NCBI GenBank assembly: GCA_020310875.1
Contig: CM035439.1
Coordinates: 136,480,753 to 136,544,752, forward strand
Length of the DNA stretch: 64,000 nt
Origin: Ceratopteris richardii
Lineage: Eukaryota; Streptophyta; Polypodiopsida; Polypodiales; Pteridaceae
Reading direction: 5' to 3'
Below the pieces are notes generated by a model. That model searched no databases. It saw nothing but the letters and a program-made list of their open reading frames with translations, and was not told where the DNA came from. Positions 41,758 to 54,519 of the stretch are shown here, one piece after another. Both the position numbers and the translations under genes were made by a program. Numbering within the stretch: position 1 is the stretch's first letter; each line of letters opens with the position of its first letter.

Positions 41758-43241
41758 TGTTGGAAGAGATGGATGGATACCTCAAGGAAGTGAGGTGGTA
41801 CTACCAAAACCTGCTTTGTACCTGCCCTATTTTACTTCAAGGTTATGTAACAGGCCCTCTTAGCTTGAAACTGACACCAAATAAGCATATATGTACTTTG
41901 GAGTTGGTTTCTCAAACAATTGAATGAACTCAGATAACTTCACAAATAGCTAGTGATAAAAAAACTTGCTTTTTTGGTACACACACCTGCTGGATATTTT
42001 GCTCAGTGCTCACAATACAATAGCAACTCATAAACATCCTTTTGAGGGTATCAAATTAGCTTATATAGCTAATGATTACAAGTGGAATCACTTAAAATGA
42101 TAAACCATACACTAAGCAATCAATTTAGCAATTGGATGCTTACCCTCGACTTTTTAGGAACTGTACAAAGAATGACTAGAGAGTACTTTGACACAGATTT
42201 CTCGCAAGTGGCTGACCTAAATGCCTTGAAACTTTGATAGCACGCATTAGACTTTGAGCTGGTTCCAAGAAGCTATAGATCATGCAAAATGATAGAGAGA
42301 TCACTGAGACATGGTCATGCAAAGTGTACTATTCTGAGTAGTCATAGCAGAGAAACTCACATAACTTCACAAATAGCTAGTGATTAAAAAACTTGCTTTT
42401 TTGGTACACACACCTGCTCGATATTTTGCTCAGTGCTCACAATACAATAGCAACTCATAAAAATCCTTTTGAGGGTATCAAATTAGCTTATATATCTAAT
42501 GATTACAAGTGGAATCACTTAAAAAAATAAACCATACACTAAGCAATCAATTTAGCAATTAGATGCTTACCCTCGACTTTTTAGGAACTGTACAGAGAAT
42601 GACTAGAGAGTACTTCGACACAGATTTCTCGCAAAGTGGCTGACCTAAATGCCTTGAAACTTTGATAGCATGCATTAGACTTTGAGCTGGTTCCAACAAG
42701 CTATAGATCATGCAAAATGATAGAGATATCACTGAGACATGGTCATGCAAAGTGTACTATTCTGAGTAGTCATAGCAGAGAAGTAGGCAAGGTTAATCAA
42801 TGAAATGTATGTATTATAAACATTGTTGTACAAGATCATTGGCAAGGATATGATGCAGAACGATAGTGAGATGAGTAGGCTATGGTGTAAGCTACTCAAA
42901 TCCAACAAATGATCAGTGGAAGAGCTCCAAAAAGAGGCCTATTGGCTGTGAATTTTACAAGTCCTTTTACAAGGATTTTCTTCAAATTTGAATTTGAAAT
43001 TCAAATGAGCCTCCACCTAAAAGTACTCCTCTAGGTTAGGACTACCAAATGAAATTCGTAGCTCTTATCTCTCATAACATCACAAGATATTTGGGCTTAC
43101 AAGATTCCTCAAGTAAAGCAACTTTTACAATGGTTAATGATCAAGCAATTACAAGCTAAGGTTCTCATGCTTCTTCAAGTAGTTACACATATTTGCTTCC
43201 ATGCCTAGCCAAGTGTGATGGCTTGGACATTTGCGCCAACA
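41758..43241 (-). repeat. Copia F 3' LTR with internal tandem duplication
   Basis: TGTTGGCGCAAATG...CTTCCAACA on the minus strand. 1,484 bp here against 1,053 bp in the copy at 56720-57772; the excess is a tandem duplication of about 424 bp (41932-42355 and 42357-42780). Confidence 0.85.
41932..42780 (-). repeat. 424-bp tandem duplication within the F LTR
   Basis: Two adjacent copies (41932-42355, 42357-42780) both starting near AACTTCACAAATAGC and both ending near TCATAGCAGAGAA. They differ at scattered positions. The right-hand F LTR has one copy. Confidence 0.9.
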
Positions 43242-43470
43242 TCTCCACCTCAAGACAAACATCTTGGCTTGTAATTCTTAATGATTCTTCTTGAATGCCC
43301 TGCAATCCAATCATAGCTTTAAACCTATAAAGTTTAGTACCATCAAGTGCTTTGGTTAACAAATCTCCACATTGCATATTTATGGACACATATGCAAGTT
43401 GAATCTCCTTGGTCAATAACTTCTCTCTAACATAATGATAGTGTACTTCTATATGCTTGGTTCTTGCATG
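43242..43470 (-). pseudogene. Copia F RNase H C-terminus and polypurine tract
   Basis: HARTKHIEVHYHYVREKLLTKEIQLAYVSINMQCGDLLTKALDG, the end of a copia RNase H, then a purine-rich GAGGTGGAGA (43242-43251) abutting the LTR. Confidence 0.8.
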
Positions 43471-44037
43471 CTAAATAGGATTGGCTGCAAGATGCAAAGA
43501 ACTTGTATTATCACCAAAAATCATAGGTGAGTGAGTGTGAAGTCCTAAATCTGAATATGAAATGGGCTTATCACCTGCAAAAGACAAATATCCAGAGGTA
43601 CTCCTTCTATCATCTTTACAACCTGCCCAATCTGCATCTGAGGATAGCTCAATGTCCAAATCTGATGTGTATGGAAAATATAGAACTTGCTTTTGAGTAC
43701 CCTTGAGATACTTCAAAATCCTTTTGGCAGCTTCCAAGTGAGGTGCTCTATGTTTCTGCATGAATTGACTTAGAAAAGTTACTCCATAAGCTATGTCAAT
43801 CCTTGTCAAAGTTGCATAGTTTAGACTTCCAACTATGTTTTGATTTCCTGCAATGTCTTCAAGCAAATCACCTTCATGAGCACTTAATTTATGATTTACC
43901 TCCATATGGGTGCTAGCTACCTTTGCATTTTCCAAGTGGAACTTCTTCAACATGTCCCGCACATATTTCCTTTGAGTAATGTAAATTCCAGAATTAGTGT
44001 AGACTAACTCAAGTCCAAGAAAGTATGTCAAAAACAC
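43471..44037 (-). pseudogene. Copia F RT end and RNase H
   Basis: YFLGLELVYTNSGIYITQRKYVRDMLKKF (RT thumb), MEVNHKLS, GSLNYATLTRIDIAYGVTFLSQFM, then RNase H SSDADWAGCKDDRRSTSGYLSFAGDKPISY. A deletion then joins directly to SDLGLHTHSPMIFGDNTSSLHLAANPI, losing the SSTEAEY block with the catalytic Glu. Stop after NPI (HARTKHIE follows). Confidence 0.85.
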
Positions 44038-44058
44038 TAGGTCCGAGATTTTGAACTC

Positions 44059-44415
44059 CTACATCATTTGGTTCTTGATTTGTTTGATGCCATTGGCATC
44101 ACTACCTGTAAGTATGATGTCATCAACATACACACATAAGTATATCATTTGAGAGTTGCTTCTCTTGACAAACAGAGAAGAATCTGCTTTGCTCATCATG
44201 AATCCTTGATCTTGAAGGTAGGTAGTTAACCTATGATTCCATGCCCTAGGTGCCTGCTTCAAACCATAAAGAGCTTTGTTCAATTTGCACACATAATTTA
44301 CCTTGCTTGGGTCTTCATAGCCGGGAGGTTGAGCCATGTAAACCTCCTCTGAAATCCAACCATTGAGAAAAGCATTTTTCACATCCAGTTGATACATATT
44401 CCAATATTTAGCCAA
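44059..44415 (-). pseudogene. Copia F reverse transcriptase, 5'-truncated
   Basis: WNMYQLDVKNAFLNGWISEEVYMAQPPGYEDPS, NKALYGLKQAPRAWNHRL and IYLCVYVDDIILTG. It starts in the middle of RT because gypsy D2 sequence abuts at about 44405. All upstream F genes are missing. Confidence 0.9.
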
Positions 44416-45082
44416 TATTTCTTTTCTATTAACTCATTTAACTAAGAAGGATGGTCCTTTTGTTTGGGTGGAAGCTCAAGAGAAAACATTTCAATTGTTA
44501 AAGAAAATGGTAGCTATTGCACCAGTTTTACAAGCACTAGATTGGTCATTACCTTTCCACGTTTTTGTTGATGCCTCACATGTGGAAGTAGGGGCAATTC
44601 TAATGCAGGTGAAAGTGAAAGGGTCATATAGGCCAATATATTATGCAAGTAGAGTATTGTCTTTAGGAGAGAGAAATTATGCCAGGATGGAAAGAGAACG
44701 TTTGGGGGTGGTGTATGCCCTAAATATGAATACACACTACTTATTGGGAAATAAGGTCATTGTTCATGTGGATCACCAAGCATTGGTATATCTCATTAAT
44801 AAGCCTTTTTTAATAGGTAGACTAGCAAGATGGAGATTTTCCTTCAAGAATTTGACTTCGTTATTGTCCATACTCCACCGAAGGAGCATGGTATGGCTGA
44901 ATATTTTAGAAGATTATAAATATATGAAGCACCAATCAGAATGGATGATGAATTTCTTGATGCTCCATTATTTAATGCTATGGTTACTAAATCGAATTCT
45001 TAGTATGATAAGTTCTTAGCATTTTTAACTCATGGGATTATGCCATTAAATTTTAGTTCAGGTCAAAGGATGAAATTGGCCT
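44404..45082 (+). pseudogene. Gypsy D2 RNase H
   Basis: Better preserved than D1: AQEKTFQLLKKMVAIAP, DWSLPFHVFVDASHVEVGAILMQ (FVDAS intact), YRPIYYASRVLSLGERNYARMERERLGVVYAL, NKVIVHVDHQALVYLI and LIGRLARWRF in one frame 44468-45019. This is the RT_RNaseH module of Ty3/gypsy. RT itself is cut off by the F junction. Confidence 0.85.
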
Positions 45083-45479
45083 TGAAGAAGGCAGGCTTGG
45101 GTAAATATGAATGTCAAATTCAAGGTGTTTCAAGTTGGTGATTGGGTAATGGTGTATAATTCTAGGTTGGGAACTTCGCTTGGTAAATTGACATTGAGAT
45201 ATAAAGGACCTTATCAGATCGTTGAAGATTTGATGTGCTTGGAATTAGGGTTGAGAATCCAATTAATGGAGTGAACTTAAAAAAGTTCAAGGTAAGCCAC
45301 TGCATTTTGATTGGCAAACTTTGGCATTACAAGGTGGAACAATTGATTCATGAGCGAATACTGAGTAAATCATATTATATTTGGAGAAGTGTAAGGTTAA
45401 ACATATGTTTGATTAGATTGTGCAGTATTGAAAGTTACCATATTCAATATTTTTCATCTACTCAATTCTTTAAAGGATA
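45083..45479 (+). pseudogene. Gypsy D2 integrase C-terminal remnant
   Basis: AWVNMNVKFKVFQVGDWVMVYNSRLGTSLGKLTLRYKGPYQIVEDL-like, the GPY/F module, then frameshifted VENPINGVNLKKFK. The integrase N-terminus and core are deleted. Confidence 0.65.
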
Positions 45480-46117
45480 GCTCGATGTGCGGGAAAGATG
45501 GAAACTAGTTTTTGTAACTGCATTGCATTTGAGTGGATTGTTTGATAGCATTCTCAAGAGTGGAAATTATCTTTTCATACACGAGTTCATGTACGTTCAT
45601 TTGCAATTGGTGTCTATACTCAATGACCGAGTTGTAGCAAGTATGCCGAAGCCAAGGAATAGTGATGGTATGGAGAAATTTTTCTATCAGATGGAAATAT
45701 TTCTATCCAGCAATAGGTTGTGTGTATACTTAGCCTCAATTTTTTAGTATGCTCAGGGGGTTGATACTCCTGTAAAAGTTGATCAGGGATAGCACATAGA
45801 ATTGCACAAGGTGTAGGAATCTGATTTTATTAAGCTTGATTCAGATAAATGGGAGGTATAAAAACTTTAATCAAGGCAAGATATGGTGCATAGGAAGCTC
45901 TAAGAAGAATTAAAGCAAATAAAAGAGAAGCATATGGTTGACATGAGAAATTTGATGGAACAACAAGCATTAGAGATAGCAAGAGTAAAGATGTCATTGG
46001 AAGTGTTTAAAGATTGAATGGGAATTACGGAAGATAGAGTTGAATCTGAATTAAAGAGGTTGGTAGAAATCAATGTTGAGTCACAAATTGATAATGAAAT
46101 GATGAACAGATTGAGTA
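45480..46117 (+). pseudogene. Gypsy D2 extra ORF tail
   Basis: Homologous to 22430-24060 of D1 but with about 600 bp deleted near 45670. Pieces: ESDFIKLDSDKWEV; EELKQIKEKHMVDMRNLMEQQALEIARVKMSLEVFKD; GITEDRVESELKRLVEINVESQIDNEMMN. The latter is highly charged and looks coiled-coil. Function unknown. Confidence 0.55.
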
Positions 46118-46812
46118 ATCAGTTGTTGATCCAGTCCAAGATGTAGTGGAATACTTTGAAGTTATAATGAAAGAACCAATTGGTGGAAGTCTAGAGATGG
46201 AGAAGCAGTACAAAGACTAAAACTAGTAATAATATTTCTTCATGTGAATAGCATTGTGATCAAGGGATTTGTGAGTCGGAGTATGATTTTTCACAAAATT
46301 CTCCAAGTGATGTGTCATGTGGTGAACCATAGTGAGAGCTATCTACAAATGAAAAGTTACTAAGTCGGCTATCTTAAAAATTGCTTAGTCAGATATTTAA
46401 AAAATGTGGTGAATCCGATATATGTTGAGTTAGATATTGCTCAATCAGATTTTATTATAACCAGTTTTGACCGGATGTTACCTGAAAGTCTTGGGACTTA
46501 GCAGTTGTATTCCCCTATGGCAAGTTGTTTTGTCTATTTAAAGGGAGGTAGAGCATTGTAGAAAAGGTCTTTTAGTTGCAAGATAAATGGAAGCAAAGAT
46601 GTATGAGGCAATTTTATGTCTATCTCATTAATGGTATTATCATTTCTTTTGTAATTATTTGATCTTCATCTATTATGTTGCCATTCATTCTTTCATACCT
46701 CTACATTTGTGCTGAATCTGATTTCATGAGATAGTAGAAGAAGTGCCTAGTACAATGTTTTTAGTGCTCCATCAAACTTCTATGTTAGTTATGTTATGTG
46801 TTTTTGAACCCA
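46118..46812 (+). repeat. Gypsy D2 3' end with probable LTR
   Basis: Matches 35772-36478 in the same orientation, including the following junction with gypsy E. TATTTAAAG box near 46535. Confidence 0.6.
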
Positions 46813-48160
46813 TCAATTCTCTAGAAGTAAGTGGTGAAAGGTGAGACTTTCCTTTCTTGACTAATCCTTCAAAATTGTATTCATTTAGTAAGAGAAACCA
46901 TCTTACTAGTCTACCCATCTTGCAAGGATTGTTCACTAGGTATGAACTTTCTAACTGCATAGATCAAGCCTAAGCATTCTCTCTTGATGGTAGTGTAATT
47001 GTGTTCTACAGATTTTATTTGCCTACTCACATATGCTATTGGTAGATCTATGTTCCCTTCATCTATAGGTTGTGCTAGCACACATCCAATAGCATAGTTT
47101 GAAGTGTTGAAATTAACATGGAATGGTTTATTTTAGTCCAGTGTTGTCAAAATAGGGGTTGAGCACAATCATTGTTTTGGCTCATTAAAAGAGGTCTTGC
47201 ATTCTTCAATTCATTCAAAGTTTGTCGAGAGGTTGTATAGAGGCATTGCAATAATAATGTACATCTGGATAAAACTTTGGTAGTACCAAAAATCTTGTAC
47301 TTCCTTAACTCTCTTGGGTCTGGGTAACTCAACTATCACTCTCTATTCATCTACATAGATAGATTTACTGTTCTATGGCACAATTTGACCTAAAACTATG
47401 TTATCTAACCATCAAGACACATTTCTATGGGTTCATGCACACTTGATGCTTTCTGCACTTGACAAAGATTTGGCTAAGCTCTGGTATATTTGTTTGTCTT
47501 ATGTGGGAATGGGCACACACATCATCCACATAGACCTTTAAATTCTTCTTGAGGATGTCCTAAAACACAAGAAACAATATTCTTTGAAAGGTAGCAAGTG
47601 CATTCTTAAGCGCAAATGGCATCACACGAAATGCAAAGATACCCTAGTCATTGGCAAAATCCGTCTTATGTTGGTCCTTAGCGGCAATGACTACTTGGTT
47701 ATAACCCAAAAACCCATCAACAAAGTTGTAAACTTCCCTTGTCTGCTACATGCTCTAATAAGTTCTGAGTGATCAAAAGTAGGTAATTATCTCATATAGT
47801 CACGACATTAGCTTTTTCAAGTTAATGCATGCATGGAACTTTTCATTCTTCTCGAGGCCTACGACAATGCAGGATGCCCATTCTATTTGCTCTATTTCAT
47901 AGATAAATCCTGCTTCTTTCAACCAAAGGATTTCTTCTTTTATCTTACCTATGTAATTGTCACTATACGTGTAAGGCTTCTGTTTAGTTGTCTTGGCCTC
48001 TAGCATCATAGGGATCCTATGAGAATAAATATAGGATCCACTCCTTTTAAATCGTTGTAGTTCCAAGCAAACACATCTATATATTCTCTTAGCAAGTTGA
48101 ACAACTCTTGTTCTTCTTCTATACTCAAACTGTGTCCTATAGCATGTGCACCTCACCTCT
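46813..48160 (-). pseudogene. Gypsy E RT and RNase H, copy 2
   Basis: Minus strand: RT start IKEEILWLKEAGFIYEIEQIEWASCIVVGLEKNEKFHACINLKKLM (47800-48010), then degraded RT, then RNase H ending NNPCKMGRLVRWFLLLNEYNFEGLVKKGKSHLSPLTSREL (46772-46960). It extends further upstream than copy 1. Multiple stops and frameshifts. Confidence 0.75.
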
Positions 48161-50404
48161 CCTTCTTCGATTTTTTCACTACAATTTTCTTAGTTTGCTC
48201 TCTATTATCGTAAGCCTCTCCTATGAGAGTGTCTCATTTAGGCATTCTTCCCATAATTCTTCTATCCTCTACTTCATACTTCTTGAAAATTTAAGGCACT
48301 TCAAATACTAATTCTTGATCTTCTTCTTGTGTGGGGACGTTCTTCTTTCTCTCTTCTTTGCAAGCTCGATTTGTATCCCCTGGGTTGATGTTCCATCATG
48401 ATTTTGACCTTCTTATTCATGGATTCAGCCTTCAACTAAGTATAAGTATTCCTTTTAAGAAGAGCAAAAGGATTCCATGTTTATGGACTCTGAATCCTCA
48501 TCACGTACTTTTGTTTGTACATCTCTGCTCATCATAGCCCTCCTCAACACAATGGGGTTTCCATTGTTCCTCATTCAGCACTATGTCCATCGTGGCTAAT
48601 ATCTCTACCTAACCATGAGTTCCAAACTCTTTGTCTAGGGATATCATGGGCACAAAGGCTGGGTTTTGTAGTGATCTAGAGTTTTGCATGGCACGTAAGT
48701 TTCTATATCCTAGAATCTTCTCTTCTTTTGCTACAATTTTGCACATCCATAAATGTTGTCTTCATGCATCTATGAGGGGCATGATCCTATTGAATGCATT
48801 GATTCCATATCTTCTCGCATTCTATACATGGTATTCCATTGCAATGGAGGCATATCTCCATGGGAATAATCCTTGAGATTGACTTTGGTATTTACCCCTA
48901 AGTGCTACAGGTACAAGGAATTGGTTCGCCAATCTTGCACTATTTGAAATTCTCTCATGAACGATCTTCCGGAAAATTTGTGCTCAAACTCTACACCATA
49001 AGTGCAGAGATGAATTCCATCTAGAAATCCTAAAAGCTTCTCTATGTGTCCATCTGCCATCTGCAACTTCATTCTATTAGGTCATAGAGCTGGCTTGCCC
49101 CATCATTTCCATAAGTAAGTGGTGGCAATGGCAACTCGAGCTCCTGAAATCAAAATTCTTTTCGTGGTATAGCCTTGGTATGTGATAGGAAGATAGATAT
49201 TTCTATCTTCTCCTTGGATGATGTCTCCTATCTTATATATGGGTATCTCTAACACCTTTCTTTGCGATCCTTCTTGAGGGCGGGAATTATCAACATCTAG
49301 TAGTTGGTTTGCTACATGATTCTACAACTCATGTTTGAGTTTCAATAATTCATCTAAAGTGACTTGACACTACACTTTATTATTCTTGATCACTTCCATG
49401 TTCCCAATGAAAATTGAATCATCATTTCTGCTCAAGACAGTAGGAGCTCTCATCTGAATACACTTTGATTCCCATGGTCCTCTGAAATGCGGCAATCCTT
49501 GTAAGGAATTCGATTCAAAATCTAATCCTTCACTTCACTGGAAATCTTCCTACTCCCCCTATATAGAAGGGATGTCTTGAGGAAATTGATCATAAAGATC
49601 ATACATCTCTTGAATATGGGGTGGAACACCCTACTCTAACCTCCATTTCTCCTCTTGAATCTCTCTCAAGAATCCTTGTGAGTACATATTGATTGAGGAA
49701 GAAATTCCACACTCTGTCGCATTAAGAACTTATGATATAATTGGTGAGAATTATCATGGTGTGCTTGTTATGGAATGAGCTTCCTTTGGCACTAAATGGT
49801 TTGGCTTAGATGCCAATCACTCTATTCTCTCTAATAGTCCCTAGATGTGCAAAAGTGGTTTGATTAGGTTACTCGACTTAGCATATTGGGTAGCCTCGAG
49901 CATAGCCTACACAGGTTCAACGATTTTCATGCAAAGTTTGGTTCTCTCTATTTCTAGGTCTACTCTCGAGTAGTTTTTTTCTAGCTTTGCAGGATTGGGT
50001 CCTTCTCTCAAAATATCTTGATAGGCTTTGAACATCATATCCAAGTCCTCTACAAGGGGTTCTACTAAAACTCATCCTGGCTTTGGCAAGGAGGGAATTT
50101 CTAGTGATTCTTGTGATGTTAATCCTATGATCTTTTCCTTGGTTTCTTTCAATCTTCCTTCAAGTTTGTCTAGCTTCGTATTCCATTGTCTCTCAACTCT
50201 TTCTCGAGAAAATTTCCATGATTTCGTTTTCTTTCTACTAGACTGTCCGATTCCACTAGATTATGAGGGTTTCTCTTGTTCTACATGTTGGGTTTGATCT
50301 AAAGCCTCAGCTATGGTCACTGTTTGAATTGGCACAAAGGTGGGTGTGGATCCACTTGATGCTTGCACTATGCTTATTATGCTGATTAGAGTTATTGTAG
50401 AGGC
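48161..50404 (-). pseudogene. Gypsy E protease region and linkers
   Basis: Minus strand around 48980-49100 encodes KPAL-x-PNRMKLQMADGHIEKLLGFLDGI, the second half of a gypsy retropepsin domain (L-x-MADG), with the active-site segment unrecognisable. The rest, both sides, is degraded with only short frames. Confidence 0.5.
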
Positions 50405-51736
50405 ATTGGTAGGGTTTTACGACATTCGAATATAATGTGCTCTTTACCACACTTTCAACAATATCCTTGAATGCTGAGATAAGGCCGTTGCCCTACAAGG
50501 GGAGGATGGGGACATTCCCTTACAAAGTGATCTCCTTGGCATCTAAAATAGGGTCCTCTTTTGAGGTCTAGGGTTGGTTTTTGCATACATTACATAGAAT
50601 ATTCGAGCTCCCAATTAGGCTCCATTGTGGGTGCTTTTTACGGGTACACATCAAGGTGCTCTAGGACTTCTATGTAGTAGTCTATTGTACTATCTCCATA
50701 CATTGTATCAAAACTCTCATCATTGGGGTCATTTCTTGAGTTCAATGGAGATGTTGGTATTAAAGTTGTATTAAGGATATCATTTGTCTCTCCATATTTG
50801 AATGGAATTACATTAGCAAGGCGTGGTGGGTGCTCTCCTAGCACATGTTTTGGTCTTTGTGGTGCCTCATAAGGTGGTTAGTTGTGTTGTGTTGGTCTAT
50901 AATAGGCTACTGCTCCTACTGGCCTTGATACCTACATGGCTGCGGGTAAGACTGTTCAAAATTTTCCTAACTTCCTGATTATTATAGGGACAATCTTGCG
51001 AGTTTGGTTCATGTATATTCTCTCAATTGTGGAGTATTTTGCATTCAGGTTCCCTAGGCTCTAAACTAGAAAAGGACACATGTTGGCTAGCTGATCTCCT
51101 CCACAAGGCTAATAAGATTTTTCATAGAAACCATTCTATGTGTTTGTTTACTCATTACTCCTAACTTTTGAGCCACTTTCTCTGCTAACTCTTTGATGGA
51201 GGTAGAGGGTTTGGATTTGAATTTGGTTTAACAATCTGAATCCTTATAGAATTTAGATAGCCTCAAAATTATCCTCTATATCCATACGCATCCTCACACA
51301 TTGCTTTATGTTTTGGGGCTTCTTAAGATAGAAGTATGATTGTAATTTTGCACTCAACAAACCATTTAAGATCAAGGAACTTGTTTGGCGTGAGTAGGTA
51401 GCTTGCAGATGGGTGTAACCTAATAGTTTCTTATGGAGTCTGCTTAAACCTATGGATTAAGATGAACAATTGTGTTTAATTCTGCTCGTAGAGAATTCTG
51501 TTATAAAGGCTTTGAGCAATTGATTAATATCCCTACATTTTCCTTAATGCAAGGATTGGAACCATGTTAGGGTAGTATTCTTCATGGTTAATCCAAAAGC
51601 ATTGTATTGAGTGAACAGATCCTAAACTTGTTCAGCCCTCAACACTTGCTTAAGTACTAGAACTACATCCTAACCTAGGATTGAATCGACAAAGGAGAAG
51701 TTTAATGAATTTCAAACCTTAAGGCAAGATCTTTTT
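50405..51736 (-). pseudogene. Gypsy E gag with two zinc knuckles
   Basis: Zinc knuckles at 50405-50580: CQGDHFVRECP and CGKEHIIFECR (C-x2-C-x4-H-x4-C type; the first Cys of the first knuckle is not visible as Cys). Upstream an acidic frame 50638-50844, and near 51240-51640 degraded gag core (TWFQSL, KFLDLKWFVECK). No open frame longer than about 70 codons. The 5' LTR is not found; R1 begins at 51737. Confidence 0.55.
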
Positions 51737-52744
51737 GGAGCATGTGTTTTCTAGCTTCTTAGGCACGCTTTTATTGACTCTTTTTTATTATTGACGTTAT
51801 CTAGCCGCAGTATCTTGCTCCTAATTTTTCTTGCACATGGTGTGATATATTTCTCTGCCCTCATTGAAGCAAAGGCACACACATCACGCTAGTTTCACTT
51901 TCTTCCCTCCTTTCTTTTCTTTTCTTTCTTTGAGACTCTTTTTTGCCTATTTCTTTCTTGAGTTTCCTTGATTTGGTTGTGCACAACTTGAAGTATCTTC
52001 ATTTTATCCTAAAGCATTGAACCATACAATATACCACATCCGAGTGTGCACAAGCAACGAGCTCCACACACACTTTCAAGAGAAGATGCACTAGACACGT
52101 ATGACTCTCGAGTCAAGCAAGACATGGGGGAGGCTCGCACCGGAGCCAATCACATACCACATACTAGATCTCATGTCCTGCGGCCACCTCCTAATCATCA
52201 TGGTGGAAAGAAGAGTGTCTTTTAATCACCATGAGCTCAACACTACAAACAAAGGTTGCAACCCTAATAGGTTGACAAATGCATGAAGACTTATTATGGT
52301 AGTACTATTGATTCATACAACCATGCCACATAGTCTAAGAATGTGCTTGGACCCAAACAATGTCTTCTTGAACCCTTTCTACTTCCCTTGAACATTGCGT
52401 ATTTTTGCAAATAGTGCAATGTTTGCTTCTTCTAACTTTGCCTTTTCTGCTTCTCAAGTCTTTACACTCAGATAATGGAGGTGAGTATACCTCACCTGAA
52501 TTTATCCTTTTCTATCGGTCTAGATGAATCGGTAGAAATTTGAATACTACATTCTATCTAAGTTCCTTAGGCTGAAGGACTCCTTGGCTTGCACAAAATG
52601 GAGCATTGCATTGAAAATTTGATGTTTTCATGTTACAATGAGTGGTTATTAGAATCATTGTTATTTGACATGGTGGATTTTAACATTTGTAGATCAATAT
52701 TGATGTTGAGACTTTCCTGGGGCCACCTTTTCTCTTCACATGAT
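51737..52744 (+). repeat. R1 repeat, second copy
   Basis: Same orientation as 7224-8245 and followed by the same A insertion site (atgat, 52740-52744). It keeps the integrase remnant (near 52465-52530) and the right-hand ~70-bp direct repeat; the left-hand one is truncated by the junction with gypsy E. Confidence 0.8.
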
Positions 52745-52990
52745 TGTTGATATATTTAGATAGTGATGTGTGTGAACACACTAGGACTTCCAGGGCACTT
52801 TTTTCCTCTTTAGGAGGTTTTTTCCCTGGCTCATATATACACATATAACCCTAACGGGTCACTTATCTTTCTACATTCTAGTGGTAATACATTCACTATT
52901 GTGTGGTGTGCTCCAAGCTTCTTCTTCGTCCTTGTATTGTTCACGTGCGTCTGCAGATCTCGAACTCCAACAATTGGCATCAGAGTAGGT
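52745..52990 (+). repeat. A4 5' LTR and primer-binding site
   Basis: LTR of 228 bp, ends CTCCAACA, followed by ATTGGCATCAGAGTAGG. The inverted copy at 1-3144 stops inside this LTR at 52945. Confidence 0.9.
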
Positions 52991-54519
52991 CGTCGCTTCA
53001 TCTAGGGCATTGTCGACATCTCTCCGATTGCAATCTCAAAATTGCATGAAATTTGGTGAGCATACTCAAGGTGACTAGAAGATCAAAATAGCTTTGCCTT
53101 GTCGTGGCAAAATCACGTTCTGAGCTCATTTCGGCCTCCAACGCACTATCACACTGCTTGTGGAGGCAATTTCATTTTTTTTTTCACATTCGCTCCTGTA
53201 GAACAACTAAGGATGCTTGGGATACACTTACTGCTTTATACCAGGCAAGGGATGAGGCTCTTGTTGCTTACCTACGAAAAAAGTTGGAGAGTGAGCATAT
53301 GAAACAAGGTGATTCCATGGACAGTTTTCTGACCAAGATCAAAGATTTGAAAGAACAATTGATTTCTGCTGATGAAGTCTTGCCTGACAGTTCACTTGTG
53401 GAGACTGTTTTGAATGGTCTTCTCGACTCATATCAGAGTTTTTCTTCTACTCTTCATTTGATGATGAAAGGCAATCCAAATGCCTTAACATTTGAGGAGT
53501 GTTCTATTGGAGGAAGATTAGTCTAGGCAAAACAGGCCCATTATGTGTGTTGCAGAGCAAGCTTTCCTTGCTAGTTAGAAGGGCAAAGGTAAATCGATCT
53601 CTTCTACTAGTAAGCAAAAATCTACTAATTTTGCATAATCAAAGAAGGATGATAGAGATGAGAAGAAAACAGAAAAGCAGAAATTGTTTTACAAATACTC
53701 TAACGCAAATGATCATGTCATAAAGAGTTGTCCAAAATTGGCTACTAAAGAGGCAAGGAAGAAAGAGGCTTGAATGGTTGTTGTAGAGGCCTCTACACCC
53801 AAAATAGAGTCTCTTAATCTTGTGCAAAATGAAGAATGGGCATTTACCACTGTTTGTAGTTATGATCTTCTCATGAACAGTGTTTGTCTGCAGTAGGCTC
53901 AAATGTTTGGTACTTTGAGAGTGGGGTAACCAGACATATTACCTCGCAGTGCAGTTTCTTCACTTCACTCAAGCATGTCCCTATAGGGAATACTATCACA
54001 TGCACCGACAACTCCTCTTAACCTCTTATGGGAGTTTGTAAGATCATTCTGACTACTGCTGATGGTAGTTCTTTTACATTGTGAGATGCTTTATTTGTGC
54101 CAGGGATCAAGAAGAATTTGTTATCAGTTTCACCTCTGGCCAACATTGGCTTGGTTGTGAAATTTGTTGATGAAAGATGTATAGTTCATGATCTTTCAAA
54201 TGGCGATGTCATTATTGCTTCCGGCATTTTATTTCGTGGGCTATATGAGCTCATAGGCTATGAAAAATCTATGAATGATTCAACATGTGTAGTACATGAT
54301 TCTTAGGCTTTGTCAGATGCAAAGCTTTGGCATGCAGGCTTTGGTCATCTGAATTTTGCTAGTTTGCTATGCCTGCAAAAATCTGAAATGGTTTCCTCCT
54401 TGCCCAAACTTGAGGCACCTAATAAACATGTATGTGAAGGTTGTATTTTGGGCAAAATGCAGCATTCCTCCTTTGCAAAAGATGGTTCAGTTTGAGCTAC
54501 TCAGAAATTGTTGCTTGTT
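52745..54519 (+). mobile_element. Copia A4 element, 5' part
   Basis: An A-family element with LTR 52745-52972 (228 bp), primer site, leader, gag fragment 53104-53526 (RSCRTTKDAWDTLTALYQ...), protease region (F-E-S-G at 53914-53922, catalytic Asp lost) and integrase HHCC 54310-54495. Then it is interrupted by B at 54520. The gag N-terminus is deleted (jump in a T run near 53180). It shares insertion site and private mutations with A3. Confidence 0.9.
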
